From Gammaproteobacteria bacterium (GTDB lineage Bacteria > Pseudomonadota > Gammaproteobacteria > Pseudomonadales > Halieaceae): 64,000 bases of DNA. Shown piece after piece: positions 26,593-36,316 of the stretch; position 1 is the first letter of the stretch; each line of letters opens with the position of its first letter. The translations under genes and the position numbers were made by a program. The stretch is taken from positions 1-64,000 of the forward strand of contig JANSYN010000009.1 in NCBI GenBank assembly GCA_024742415.1, read 5' to 3'. The notes under the pieces are model-generated. The model ran no database searches, was not told where the DNA came from, and worked only from the letters and a program-made list of their open reading frames with translations.

Positions 26593-28337
26593 CACCCCGG
26601 CGGGCACGCCGCCGTGGTGAACTGCCTGTTCTGGCCCAGGCTGGTGCCCGCGCTGCTGACGGCGCGCACCCTGACGTTGAAAGTCGTTGCGCAGGCAAGG
26701 TTATTCGCCACGACAGCAACCGCTACCGGGTCGGTGCCTGCGCCGACATCACCATAGACAAGGGTGCTGCCGTAGGCCGTGCTTTCACCCAGGTCAAAAT
26801 ACACGGTAGTGGCCAGTCCGTTCGGATTGACCTGCGCGTTGAGGGTTGCCTGGAACACATCGACTTCGCCGGGCTGCAATGTTGCCGCATCGGGCGCCGG
26901 TGGCGTAACGGTAATTGCGACCGCACTGGAGCACTGGTTGGCCGTGCTGCTTTCACCGTCGACGCTATCCACGCAGGCGCCTATCCAGTAGTTACCTGGT
27001 ACCGCGGGCGCACTGAGCAGCGCGCTTTGTACGGAATTTGCACCGGCCGCCAGCAGTGGTATGGCATCGCTCGCCAGTTCGGTGTCGAAGGTACTGATTG
27101 TGGCATTGACTGAACGATAGTAACGCAGGGTAGAACCGGCACTGGCCGCCAGGCCACCGGCATTGCGTGCAGTGGCCGCTGCGGTAAACGCCTCGCCCGC
27201 TGCCAGTGTTGCCGAGGTCACGCCAGGGGCAATCACGATAAGATCTGCCGCTGCCGGTGTTACAGTCACCGGATAGTAGGCAACATTGTTGGCTACCGTC
27301 GTTTCGTTGATGAGGTCGTCGTGATCCGCGTAGGCGCCCAGAAAATAATTGCCGGGCGGGGTTTGTGCGGGTATCGAGAAGCTCACCGTGGTCTCCAGCG
27401 GTGCATCACGCAGCAGCGCCAGCCCGTCCTGCGTATGTACAAGCGTATCCGTTGCGCTGATCACACTGTTGTCGGACAGGTAGTAACCGATGTTCGGCGA
27501 CTCTGCATCCATCTCGCCGTTGTTCTCGAAGGTCAGTTCCATTTGCACGGTAGCGCCCGCCTGTACGCGGTAGACAGACTGGCCCAGAAAAGACCCTGCG
27601 GTGGGAAACTCCGAGCCGGTGGCATCACGCAGCAAGCCGGCGCTGTGCCTGCTATAAGCGCCGCTGGTACCACTGTAACGAAACACAGTCACGCCGATAT
27701 CCCGGAAGGTATCCGACGCCGAACGTTTGCCGTGCAGGTCAATCAGCCCGGCGGAAAGATCCTCGCCGGGGCCGTAATAGCTGACACTGCCATTGCGTGT
27801 TACGTGGTTCCAGTCCTGCCCCATCATGTTGTACAGGTCGTTGCTATGCGCCATGCCAACGCAGTGTCCGCCTTCATGGACTGCAGTACCTACCATGGAG
27901 CGGCCCGCTCCGCTGTAGGGCCAATGATTGGAATCCTCGTCGGTCGTCCATGGTTCATCACCGAAGCGAATATCTGCCTCCGTGACGCGACAGGTTGGCG
28001 CGTCAAAAAACCACACCGCACAGTCAGCGGTGCCCACGCCGAGGTCGATGTAAATCTCGCTCTGGCCGTTACCGGATGAGTAGCTGCTATCGTTACTGTC
28101 ATTGACAGTGATGCTGGCGGCGGAGGATTCTGTTACGCGGGCAAGGCCCGTTGAGATAGCGGCCTTTTGCGCTGTGCTCAGGTTGTCTGCGTATTCAAAG
28201 GTCTGCTCACCACCGCCGTTGAACAGGGGGGTGCCATCGGAACAGGTCAGGTAGTTGTAGGCCAGCGCATTGTGCGAGCCCAGTGCCATCAGGATCAGGA
28301 CGCATGCGCTGCTGCGCGCCAGCACGAGTCCCGGCAT
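26589..28337 (-). CDS. Secreted metzincin-type metalloprotease with CARDB-like domains
   Basis: 582 residues with a signal peptide ending near ALA at residue 26. The zinc site HEGGHCVGMAH spans residues 154-164 and fits HExxHxxGxxH, followed by a short loop and a Met-turn candidate (YNMMG, 169-173), the metzincin pattern. Two CARDB-like beta-sandwich domains follow (about 240-370 and 370-480) and then an Fn3-like module (about 495-575). The protein ends in ACPPGC with a terminal cysteine. Its ATG overlaps the stop of the upstream exported-protein gene by one base (TAATG), so they are coupled. Role inferred: extracellular protein degradation. Confidence 0.82.
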   Translation of the reverse strand: MPGLVLARSSACVLILMALGSHNALAYNYLTCSDGTPLFNGGGEQTFEYADNLSTAQKAAISTGLARVTESSAASITVNDSNDSSYSSGNGQSEIYIDLGVGTADCAVWFFDAPTCRVTEADIRFGDEPWTTDEDSNHWPYSGAGRSMVGTAVHEGGHCVGMAHSNDLYNMMGQDWNHVTRNGSVSYYGPGEDLSAGLIDLHGKRSASDTFRDIGVTVFRYSGTSGAYSRHSAGLLRDATGSEFPTAGSFLGQSVYRVQAGATVQMELTFENNGEMDAESPNIGYYLSDNSVISATDTLVHTQDGLALLRDAPLETTVSFSIPAQTPPGNYFLGAYADHDDLINETTVANNVAYYPVTVTPAAADLIVIAPGVTSATLAAGEAFTAAATARNAGGLAASAGSTLRYYRSVNATISTFDTELASDAIPLLAAGANSVQSALLSAPAVPGNYWIGACVDSVDGESSTANQCSSAVAITVTPPAPDAATLQPGEVDVFQATLNAQVNPNGLATTVYFDLGESTAYGSTLVYGDVGAGTDPVAVAVVANNLACATTFNVRVRAVSSAGTSLGQNRQFTTAACPPGC

Positions 28338-29176
28338 TACTCGTCCCTCCCGGGCTGCAGCGCCCTGGCAAACGTTGCCACATCCACCGAGTCACGATAG
28401 CTGCGACGCGGTTTCTTGTGCTCGCCGCTGGCAAGCGCGGCAGCACGACGCGCGGGTTTTTCGGGCTGGAAGCGCTTGGTCAGCGTGTGCTCGCCTATCT
28501 GAATGCGCGAAAAACGCGGTGCGGGATGACGATCAGCGCTCAGCTCCAGGCGGCGCTGACCGCGCTCGTGCGCCTGCGACAGAATCACGCCCTGGCCGTC
28601 TTCGGTGTACAGGCGCTCCTGATAAATGCGGAAACGGTGCTGCACTGCTGCACGCCGGTCTGCGCGAAACTCTGCGGGATGCAGCTCGACAAACAGCAGC
28701 TCTTCTTCACCTACCGCAAAGTGTCGGCTGTTCGACACCAGCAATACACGCCCGTCGCCGGATTGTGACGGGCCACCCTCCTGCAACAAGGTAAACTGGG
28801 CGGCACTGCGCTCGCCCTTGACCACGTCGGCGAGCACAAATTCGGTACGCGTAAATGGCGTGCCAGCGCTGTCATATTCAAACGATTGGGATTCCACCCG
28901 ACCGCGAAAAATCAGGTCTGCATCGGCGGCCAGCTGCGACAGGGCGTCGCTTGTGTTGCGCTCCAGCGCCTGCGTGCTCCAGGCCTGCGCTTCACGTGCG
29001 GCATCTTGCGCGGAAAACGCCGCATCACGCTGCTCCGGCGAAAGCTCAAACTGCTCGTTGCCGGCCTGTGCATACGCGCCACAGATCACCAGGCCGATCA
29101 GCACCCGCAACAGTGTTTTCACGCTGGCAAGGTTCCGCTCTGGCGCTGCCAGATCAGGAAGGTTAAAGCATCGCAT
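28337..29176 (-). CDS. Exported protein of unknown function, coupled to the metalloprotease
   Basis: About 279 residues from the ATG at 29176 (AAGGG upstream); a GTG at 29122 would give a more typical signal peptide (VKTLLRVLIGLVICGAYAQA). I do not recognise the family with confidence. A central segment (ADADLIFRGRVESQSFEY, then TRTEFVLADVVKG) resembles small beta-barrel modules found next to secreted proteases, and the C-terminal ~60 residues are basic and likely disordered. The protease gene starts inside its stop codon. It could be a chaperone, inhibitor or regulator of that protease, but this rests on context only. Confidence 0.6.
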   Translation of the reverse strand: MRCFNLPDLAAPERNLASVKTLLRVLIGLVICGAYAQAGNEQFELSPEQRDAAFSAQDAAREAQAWSTQALERNTSDALSQLAADADLIFRGRVESQSFEYDSAGTPFTRTEFVLADVVKGERSAAQFTLLQEGGPSQSGDGRVLLVSNSRHFAVGEEELLFVELHPAEFRADRRAAVQHRFRIYQERLYTEDGQGVILSQAHERGQRRLELSADRHPAPRFSRIQIGEHTLTKRFQPEKPARRAAALASGEHKKPRRSYRDSVDVATFARALQPGRDE

Positions 29177-29584
29177 AGGGAGTTGCCCTTGACTCTCTAC
29201 GGGGCGAAACATGAGTAAGACCGTGCGTCTGGTGCGCACTGTGTGGTTCGGTCTCGGCTGCGCTGTCAGGACGCAGTGGAATCTTCATTCGATTCTACCG
29301 TGAAAAATCCGCAGCAGAAGCGCTGTATCACGGCAATTGTCCGACTTTTTCACGCAAACCCACAAAGAATGAGGAAAATCCGGGGAAAAGCAGGGGCCAC
29401 GGGGGACGGCCTTACCGCCAGCGGCACTCGACAATATCCGGACACCCGAGAACGCCGCGCCCGACATGTTCTGGAACAGTGCATTTACAGGTAAACTGCG
29501 CGCAGCGCCCGGCAGGCGCTGACCCAGCGAACGCCAAACCGCACTATCGCACTGACACCGACCAGTAGAACAAGGGAAACACCG
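29177..29584. other. Intergenic region between divergent genes
   Basis: This 408-bp gap lies between the exported-protein/protease pair and the aldolase-SDR gene. Apart from AAGGGAAA as ribosome site ahead of the latter, I find no convincing gene, RNA, palindrome or promoter pair. Short open frames in it lack any recognisable family. Confidence 0.4.
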
Positions 29585-31558
29585 ATGAAAAGCCTGTGGG
29601 ACGACGCCGAAGCCGCCAAACATGCAGACGATGACCTGGCCATGCGTGTCTACACTTCCCGCCTGCTCGGCGCCTGCGAGGACCTTGTCATGCACGGCGG
29701 TGGCAACACTTCGGTCAAAGGGCACACGCAGGATTTTTTTGGTCGTGAGGTCGAGGTGCTCTACGTCAAAGGCAGCGGCTGGGATTTGAAAACCATCGAG
29801 AAGCCGGGCTTTCCCGCGCTGCGCCTGCAAGAAACGCGCAGGCTCGCCGAACTGCAGACATTAACCGATACCGACATGACCCAGCAGTTACGCGCGTTCA
29901 TGCTGGACCAGTCCGCTCCCTCACCCTCGGTAGAGGCCATTCTGCACGCGATCATCCCGGCACGCTTCATCGATCACACGCACACCGATGCCATCATCAC
30001 GCTGACTAACAACCCCAACGGCGCCGCCATCATGGCGGATCTGTTCCCCGATTGTCTGGTACTGCCCTACATCATGCCGGGCTTTGTCCTGTCACGGCAG
30101 GTACATGAGGCCATCAGCGACCTTGAGCTGGCCCGCTACAAGGGCATTATCCTGATGCACCACGGCGTGTTTACCTTCGCTGATGATGCACGCTCGGCTT
30201 ACGACAACATGATCGAGCTGGTCACCCGTGCTGAGGACTACATCGCCGACAAACACGGCGCAACGCTACCCACTGCACAGCACAATGCCAACCTGCTCGA
30301 TCTGGCGCGTATTCGACAGGCCGTCAGCGCCCAGCGCGGCTGTGCGCAGCTTGCCGTGCTCGATAGCAGCCCCGAGGCCCAGGGTTACGCCGCACGCACC
30401 GACATCGCCACCATCGCCTGCCGCGGCCCGATCACGCCCGACCACGTCATTCGTACCAAACGCATTCCGGTCATTCTTGATGAGGTACCCGGGCCCGGCG
30501 TGCCGGAAGTCGCGCACTTCGCGCAGGACTATCGGGATTACTTTGCAACGCACGGCAACGACGAACTGCAGATCCTCGATCAGGCGCCGCGCGTGGGCAT
30601 CTGGAAAAACGCCGGCAGTATTGCCTTTGGCAGCAGTGTCAGCGAATGCGAGGTCATCACAGACATCGCACGCCATACGCGCTGGGCCGTGCAGACCGGT
30701 GAGGCACTGGGGGGCTGGCAGGCACTGCCACCGGCAGATATTTTCGAGCTCGAGTACTGGGTGCTCGAACAGGCCAAGCTGGGCAAACGCACTGCCGCAA
30801 AACCGCACCAGGGCAAGGTGGCCCTGGTGACCGGCGCGGCAGGCGGTATCGGGCTGGCGTGCTGCACGGCACTGGCAGCAGATGGCGCGTGCGTCGTCGG
30901 GCTGGATACCAACGCCGAGGTCGTTGCCGCGCTATCTGCACTGGGCGGCAAGGGCCTGGTTTGCGACGTAACCAGTGAAGAGAGCGTCAGCGCCGCCATC
31001 ACTGAGGCCGTGCGCAGCTTTGGCGGACTGGACATCCTGGTCTGCAATGCCGGCATCTTTCGCGCCGGCGAAACCATAGCGGCGCAGTCACCACAAACGT
31101 GGTCGCAAACACTGGAGATCAACCTGACGGCCACCGAACGCGTGATGCGCCTGGCCATTCCCTACCTGCAACTGGGCGTACAGCCATCGATTCTGATTGT
31201 CGGCTCACGTAATTACACAGCACCGGGGCCTGGCGCATCGGCTTACTCGGTGAGCAAGGCTGGCGTTACGCAACTGGCACGGGTCGCCGCACTGGAATTG
31301 GCTGCGGCAGGCGTGCGCGTCAATGTGATACACCCTGACGCGGTCTTCGATACCGGCCTGTGGACGGATGAGACGCTGGCGACCTCGGCTGCACGCTACC
31401 ACCTGTCGGTTGAGGAATACAAAAAGAAAAACCTGCTCGGTGCCCGCATTACCGCAGAGCGCGTAGGGCAATTGATGTCGGTGATGGCCAGCGACGTTTT
31501 TGCCGCCACCACGGGGGCCCAGATACCCATTGATGGTGGCAATGATCGCGTGATCTGA
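29585..31558 (+). CDS. Bifunctional class II aldolase / short-chain dehydrogenase
   Basis: 657 residues. The N-terminal ~400 residues are a class II aldolase/adducin domain with HGGGNTSVKG and the metal ligands of HTHTDA and MHHGVFTF. The C-terminal ~240 residues are a short-chain dehydrogenase with VTGAAGGIGLA, VCNAGIF and the catalytic YSVSK after SRNYTAPGPGA. The fusion is the RhaD/RhaE type: rhamnulose-phosphate aldolase plus lactaldehyde dehydrogenase domains. No kinase, isomerase or sugar transporter is adjacent, so the substrate may be a different hydroxy-carbonyl compound. Length agrees with the family. Confidence 0.88.
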   Translation: MKSLWDDAEAAKHADDDLAMRVYTSRLLGACEDLVMHGGGNTSVKGHTQDFFGREVEVLYVKGSGWDLKTIEKPGFPALRLQETRRLAELQTLTDTDMTQQLRAFMLDQSAPSPSVEAILHAIIPARFIDHTHTDAIITLTNNPNGAAIMADLFPDCLVLPYIMPGFVLSRQVHEAISDLELARYKGIILMHHGVFTFADDARSAYDNMIELVTRAEDYIADKHGATLPTAQHNANLLDLARIRQAVSAQRGCAQLAVLDSSPEAQGYAARTDIATIACRGPITPDHVIRTKRIPVILDEVPGPGVPEVAHFAQDYRDYFATHGNDELQILDQAPRVGIWKNAGSIAFGSSVSECEVITDIARHTRWAVQTGEALGGWQALPPADIFELEYWVLEQAKLGKRTAAKPHQGKVALVTGAAGGIGLACCTALAADGACVVGLDTNAEVVAALSALGGKGLVCDVTSEESVSAAITEAVRSFGGLDILVCNAGIFRAGETIAAQSPQTWSQTLEINLTATERVMRLAIPYLQLGVQPSILIVGSRNYTAPGPGASAYSVSKAGVTQLARVAALELAAAGVRVNVIHPDAVFDTGLWTDETLATSAARYHLSVEEYKKKNLLGARITAERVGQLMSVMASDVFAATTGAQIPIDGGNDRVI

Positions 31559-31564
31559 ACGCCA

Positions 31565-32395
31565 CTAGCGGAATTTTGCAGGGCGTCCTTCCATCTCGGC
31601 CATCACCGCCTCGACCTGGTTGGGGCGTCCGATAATCGCATCCTGCAGTTCTGACTCCAGCAGCAGGCCCCGGGCAGCATCCAGATACAGGGATTCATTG
31701 AGCAGTGTTTTGTCGGCCCTGATTGCATCCGGATTGCGCGAGGCGATGTAGCGGGCGGTCTCAAAGGCTGCGCTGAGGGGGTCATCACAAACACGTGTGA
31801 CAAAGCCCAGCTGCTGCGCTTCTTCGGCCTCGAAAATCCGGCCGGTGTAGGTCAGCTCACGGATCACGTCGTCACGTGCCAGGTGGCGCATCAACTGGGT
31901 GCCCGCCATATCGGGTACCAGCCCCCACTTGATTTCCATTATTGACATTTTGGTGCCAGGCGCCGCGTAGCGAATATCCGCACCCAGACACACCTGCAGG
32001 CCGCCACCCAGTGCCACCCCATGCAGCGACGCGATGACAGGCACCGGCAGTTCACGCCAGACCCACGCGGCGTACTGCGGCTTGTTGGCGATGCCATGCG
32101 TGCGCTGTGCGAGCCGACCCGCACTGGATGACGTCGAAGCGTCCCCGGCAGGTTCAGTCACTGCAGTATCGCCCTGCGCCATCTGGGCAAAGCTGCCCAT
32201 ATCAAGACCCGCGCAGAAGGCTCGACCCTCACCCGATAACACTACAACCCGTACCGCAGGGTCAGCACGCAGAACGTCTCCTGCTTCGATGATCGCGTCA
32301 AACATCGCGCTATCGAGCGCGTTCATTTTGTCACTGCGAATCAGACGGACGTCGGCCACACCGTCCTCCACGGAAATACTGATACGGTCTTTCAT
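31565..32395 (-). CDS. Enoyl-CoA hydratase/isomerase (crotonase family)
   Basis: 276 residues from the ATG at 32393-32395, which has GGAG upstream; an ATG five codons earlier overlaps that site. Crotonase features: the acyl-CoA oxyanion-hole strand AFCAGLDMGSF and the second one HGVALGGGLQVCLGADIRY, then the active-site region IMEIKWGLVPDMAG with one of the two classical glutamates present and the other position an aspartate. This pattern permits hydratase or isomerase activity. It lies convergent with, and only six bases from, the aldolase-SDR gene. The role is likely in beta-oxidation of unusual acyl-CoAs. Confidence 0.88.
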   Translation of the reverse strand: MKDRISISVEDGVADVRLIRSDKMNALDSAMFDAIIEAGDVLRADPAVRVVVLSGEGRAFCAGLDMGSFAQMAQGDTAVTEPAGDASTSSSAGRLAQRTHGIANKPQYAAWVWRELPVPVIASLHGVALGGGLQVCLGADIRYAAPGTKMSIMEIKWGLVPDMAGTQLMRHLARDDVIRELTYTGRIFEAEEAQQLGFVTRVCDDPLSAAFETARYIASRNPDAIRADKTLLNESLYLDAARGLLLESELQDAIIGRPNQVEAVMAEMEGRPAKFR

Positions 32396-32626
32396 GAACG
32401 GCTCCTGCATTGATCGAAGGTAGATGGCGCGCCAGCAAGGGCATAGTGCGACACCCCGGGCGGGGGAACAATGGCAGCGCGGCTCAGCAGAATTGACAGC
32501 AGCTTACAGTCACAGAGCAGCAGTCCCGGGGCGGGCACCAAGGCGACTGGCCGCGCTGCAATCGACACCCTGATAGTGCTAGTCTGGATACCCGCAGCAC
32601 ACCTTGGACACACAGGAAGAACGATC

Positions 32627-33265
32627 TTGGACATCGAGACCATCGGCGAAGACCTGCCGTTACTGGAGGCAATACGCACTACCCGGGCTATTCGCAGGCT
32701 GAAGCCGGACCCTGTTCCCCCGGAGCTGATTCGCAAGGTGTGCCAGGCGGGCACCTACGCGCCCAGCGGCGGTAACCGGCAACCGTGGATATTCGTTGCG
32801 GTGACCGAGCAGGAGCGCCGTAACTTTATTGCCGAACGCTATCGCAGTGTCTTCGATGACTATATTGCGCCGGCCATCGAAGCGGCGAAGGACCCTGCTT
32901 TTCCCGACGCCAAACGCCGCAACCTGCGCGCGGCCGTTGACCTTGCGCACAATCTGCACAAGGCACCTGTACACCTGATCATTGCGGGCTGGACGCGCCG
33001 GGGAGAACCACAGATTCAGGGGCTGTTTCCGGCCATACAGAACATCTTGCTGGCCTGCCGCGCCGTCGGGCTCGGTGCATCGCTCACCACCGCGCATATG
33101 GGGGTCCGCCAGGAGATCGACAGCTTCCTGGGTTTATCCGAGAAAACCCCGAGCTGTGCACTGATTCCGATCGGTTGGCCCCTTGGCAAATACGGCACAC
33201 CGCCGCGCCGTTCAATCGACGAATGCCTGCACTTCGAGCATTATTCCCCTGTCGGCCACGGTTAG
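32627..33265 (+). CDS. Nitroreductase family FMN-dependent oxidoreductase
   Basis: 212 residues from a TTG at 32627, chosen because AGGAAGA lies eight bases upstream and the family begins there (LLEAIRTTRAIRRLKPDPVP). The frame is open to an ATG at 32471, but that part is unlike any nitroreductase. FMN-binding features are RTTRAIRRLK, APSGGNRQPW and the C-terminal IPIGWPLGKYG. The enzyme reduces nitro groups, quinones or enones with NAD(P)H. It is divergent from the crotonase gene. Confidence 0.85.
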   Translation: MDIETIGEDLPLLEAIRTTRAIRRLKPDPVPPELIRKVCQAGTYAPSGGNRQPWIFVAVTEQERRNFIAERYRSVFDDYIAPAIEAAKDPAFPDAKRRNLRAAVDLAHNLHKAPVHLIIAGWTRRGEPQIQGLFPAIQNILLACRAVGLGASLTTAHMGVRQEIDSFLGLSEKTPSCALIPIGWPLGKYGTPPRRSIDECLHFEHYSPVGHG

Positions 33266-33414
33266 TCTGCGGCCTGCACGGCCAGTGTTAAACTCGCAGT
33301 GATTATGCCAACATAGCCGACGCTGCCGGGCCCCGTGGCGGCGCTAGCAGGCACAGCAAGCGCGCATCCCGATCACTACCGGCGCTTTCACCAATCATAA
33401 TGCAGGAGATGTTC

Positions 33415-34257
33415 ATGTCAGACGCACCCGGCTACACCCCTCCCAGGGTATGGACGTGGGATAAAGAAAGCGGTGGTCGCTTTTCGAGTATCAATCGACC
33501 TGTCGCCGGGCCCACACACGACGCCGAACTGCCCGTCGGCAAACACCCGATGCAGCTTTATTCGCTGGCAACGCCGAACGGCGTAAAGGCCACCGTTATG
33601 CTGGAAGAACTGTTGGCGCTGGGTCACGAGGGCGCCGAATACGATGCCTGGCTGATCAACATCGGCGACGGTTCACAGTTCAGCAGCGGCTTTGTAGAAA
33701 TCAATCCAAATTCAAAAATCCCGGCCCTGCAGGACAGAAGCACTGACCCCGCCACGCGCGTGTTCGAGTCTGGCGCCATCCTGGTTTACCTTGCGGAAAA
33801 ATTTGGGGCGTTGCTTCCCACAGAACCCTCGGCGCGTGCCGAATGTCTGTCGTGGTTGTTCTGGCAAATGAGCAGCGCTGCCTACCTTGGCGGCGGTTTC
33901 GGGCATTTTTACGCGTATGCCCCGGAAAAATGGGAGTACCCGATCAATCGTTATGCCATGGAAGTGAAACGCCAGCTTGATGTGCTTGAGCGCAACCTGG
34001 CCACGCGCCAGTATCTGTGCGGTGACGACTACACCATCGCCGATATCGCCACCGTGGCATGGTATGGCGCGCTGGTGGCGGGCAAGCTGTATGACGCAGC
34101 CGAGTTTCTTGACGTCGCCTCCTACACCAACGTGTTGCGCTGGAACGATGAGATCCAGGAACGTCCGGCAATGCAGCGCGGCCAGCGCGTTAACCGCGTG
34201 TGGGGCGATGAGTCGAAGCAGGTTCCGGAACGCCACGACGCCAGCGACATCAGCTAA
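33415..34257 (+). CDS. yghU: YghU-type glutathione transferase (disulfide reductase)
   Basis: 280 residues from the ATG at 33415, which has GGAG upstream. The sequence follows Escherichia coli YghU closely over HPMQLYSLATPNGVKATVML, the NIGDGSQFSSGFVE stretch and NPNSKIPAL, with the long N-terminal extension typical of that group. YghU enzymes bind two glutathiones and reduce disulfides through a thiol-disulfide cycle in the cytoplasm. The next gene, 131 bp away on the same strand, encodes a DUF2855 oxidoreductase, so redox protection or detoxification is plausible. Confidence 0.9.
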   Translation: MSDAPGYTPPRVWTWDKESGGRFSSINRPVAGPTHDAELPVGKHPMQLYSLATPNGVKATVMLEELLALGHEGAEYDAWLINIGDGSQFSSGFVEINPNSKIPALQDRSTDPATRVFESGAILVYLAEKFGALLPTEPSARAECLSWLFWQMSSAAYLGGGFGHFYAYAPEKWEYPINRYAMEVKRQLDVLERNLATRQYLCGDDYTIADIATVAWYGALVAGKLYDAAEFLDVASYTNVLRWNDEIQERPAMQRGQRVNRVWGDESKQVPERHDASDIS

Positions 34258-34388
34258 GGTAGACAGTGCTCGCGCAGCAGTCGCGGCCAGGTATTTTACT
34301 GTGGCAAAGCAATGCAGCACAGGTGCGTTGTTCGTTTAACCGCTCACGGCGCAGGTGCAGTGAGCAGCCAGCAACAGGAGTGCACGTC

Positions 34389-35486
34389 ATGGTAGAACGT
34401 ACTGAACTTTGGGTGAATCGCAAAGACCTGCGTGCCACAAAAATTGTCAACGACACTACGCCGCAACTGGCAGAGGGCGAAGTGCTGGTCGCCATCGATA
34501 AATTCGCCCTCACCGCCAACAACGTCAGCTATGCGGTCACCGGCGATATTATCGGCTACTGGCAGTTCTATCCCGCCGAGGGCGACTGGGGCAAGGTGCC
34601 CGTGTGGGGCTGTGCCGATGTGGTGGAGTCCAACTGCGCTGAGCTGCCCGCGGGAGAACGCATTTATGGCTTCTTCCCGATGTCCAGCCATGCGGTGCTG
34701 CGTCCTGGCAATATTACTGCTGAGCAATTCATGGACTTCGCCGCGCACCGCAAAGCCCTGCCCTCACTGTACAACGCCTATCGCAGAACCCGGGCGGAAC
34801 CAAAAGCGGTACAGGATTTTGAGAACGAGCGCTGTCTGCTCTTCCCCCTGTTTGCGACGTCGTTTCTCATCTATGACTACCTGCAGTACAACGCGCTGTT
34901 CGGTGCCAGCCAGATTCTCATTGGCTCTGTTTCATCGAAAACCGGCTTTGGCCTGGCAAAAATGCTCTTCGACGACCCGTCTATCGGCGCCACAGTGATC
35001 GGCATTACGTCAGCGGCCAACCGGGAATTCGTCCAAAGCCTGGGCTGCTGCCATGCGACGATGGTCTATGGCGAAGAGGAGCAAATCAACGCACAGCTAC
35101 CCACTGCCTATATCGATATGTCCGGGGACGGCAGGTTAACCGCAGCGCTGCATCACCATCTTGGCGACCAGATGCGCGCGAGTATCATGGTTGGCGCAAC
35201 GCACTGGGACCAGCAGCACAAACAGGAAGAACTGCCCGGCGCCAAGCCGGAGTTTTTCTTTGCGCCCTCACACGTACAAGTACGCGAGAAGGAATGGGGC
35301 CAGGGCGTACCCATGACAAAAGCCATGGCGGCGAGCATGCAGGTTACCGACGCCATTGTGCAGATCATGCAGGTGGAATGGCTACACGGCGCGCCGGCGC
35401 TACAGGCGAACTGGGTGGCCATGCTCGACAACAAAGTGCCGGCCAGTCGCGGGCTGATGGTCGCACTGGCGGAGCAAGGTGCCTGA
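34389..35486 (+). CDS. DUF2855 family protein (MDR-like oxidoreductase fold)
   Basis: 365 residues from the ATG at 34389, with CAGGAG upstream. The N-terminal half resembles a quinone-oxidoreductase/GroES-like fold (EGEVLVAIDKFALTANNVSY) and the middle a loosely conserved Rossmann segment (ILIGSVSSKTGFGLAKML), matching the DUF2855 family. These proteins lack the usual zinc ligands of alcohol dehydrogenases and have no assigned reaction. It may act on a CoA thioester or a short enone, but this is speculative. Confidence 0.78.
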   Translation: MVERTELWVNRKDLRATKIVNDTTPQLAEGEVLVAIDKFALTANNVSYAVTGDIIGYWQFYPAEGDWGKVPVWGCADVVESNCAELPAGERIYGFFPMSSHAVLRPGNITAEQFMDFAAHRKALPSLYNAYRRTRAEPKAVQDFENERCLLFPLFATSFLIYDYLQYNALFGASQILIGSVSSKTGFGLAKMLFDDPSIGATVIGITSAANREFVQSLGCCHATMVYGEEEQINAQLPTAYIDMSGDGRLTAALHHHLGDQMRASIMVGATHWDQQHKQEELPGAKPEFFFAPSHVQVREKEWGQGVPMTKAMAASMQVTDAIVQIMQVEWLHGAPALQANWVAMLDNKVPASRGLMVALAEQGA

Positions 35487-35503
35487 AAAAAGCCGCCGCC
35501 CGG

Positions 35504-36190
35504 CTACGGCACCATAATGCGCCTGCCGCGAGGGCGCGGCGTTTTGTGCTCGACAGGTAGCGTGCACAGGCGCTCCATACGCGTCGTGCTGCCATCGGCA
35601 TATTCCCAGACCAGGTGGTTGTTATCCAGATAGCGCTTTACCACCACGGGGCCCCAACCGAACGCATGAAATTCCAGCACGCCTTCGCGCCAGACCATAC
35701 TGGCCGAGGTGCGCATGCAGTACTCGCGATCGCCGCGCACAAACAATACCGAGCCTTCTGTGTCGTTGGTGTTCAAGCCCGCGCTGCTGTTGGGGCCATA
35801 GTCGTGGATGATCCCTGCGCTGGTAATGACGGTGCGTGAGCCACACTGTTCAATGCGCTCCACATGCCCGATGTACCTGCCTTCAATGCCGCGCCACAAG
35901 CCACGCATATCCTGCGCACCATCAGCCAGTGGCTCGGTGCACTGCGCCAGTATCGGCAAAGGAAAATGGCTGTAGGAACAACCGGGCGTATTCCCCTTGG
36001 GAATATCGGCAGCGCGTTTGCCACCGCCATCCAGCGGCGGCAGTTCACAGTAGTTTATCGTGCTGCCATCACCAGCGAGTGTCAGGGCCGAGGTGGTCAG
36101 CGGTGGCCTTGGCGAGAAAAACGCCAACCAGAACAACAGCGCGGCAACCACCAGCAACAGCCCCATTGAACGCATCAACCCCTTGAGCAT
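35504..36190 (-). CDS. Membrane-anchored protein of unknown function
   Basis: 228 residues from the ATG at 36188-36190, with AGGAGAG upstream. A single N-terminal membrane segment (LLLVVAALLFWLAFF) precedes a periplasmic domain containing several cysteines (YCELPPLDGGG, SRTVITSAGIIHDYG, REYCMRTSASMVW). I do not recognise a family. The C-terminal part (EFHAFGWGPVVVKRYLDN) looks like a small lipocalin- or nuclear-transport-like beta sheet, with low certainty. It is convergent with the DUF2855 gene, 17 bp away. Confidence 0.65.
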   Translation of the reverse strand: MLKGLMRSMGLLLVVAALLFWLAFFSPRPPLTTSALTLAGDGSTINYCELPPLDGGGKRAADIPKGNTPGCSYSHFPLPILAQCTEPLADGAQDMRGLWRGIEGRYIGHVERIEQCGSRTVITSAGIIHDYGPNSSAGLNTNDTEGSVLFVRGDREYCMRTSASMVWREGVLEFHAFGWGPVVVKRYLDNNHLVWEYADGSTTRMERLCTLPVEHKTPRPRGRRIMVP

Positions 36191-36316
36191 TGCCGGACTC
36201 TCCTGTTGTTGGGTGCCGGGAACACCCGGTGTATGTCGCACCGCGCACGCCTGGCCCTGCTGCTGCGGTGGCCGTGTTCGCACGGTGCGGTTTCAGCGCG
36301 CTACCCGCAGCGAGCA

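Noticed and set aside
29471-29492. Possible LexA box near CTGGAACAG...ACAG
   Set aside because: The spacing between CTG and CAG is too long for the LexA consensus.
36216-36229. CCGGG-AACA-CCCGG hairpin
   Set aside because: Short stem without T tract, just upstream of a start codon; not clearly a terminator or operator.
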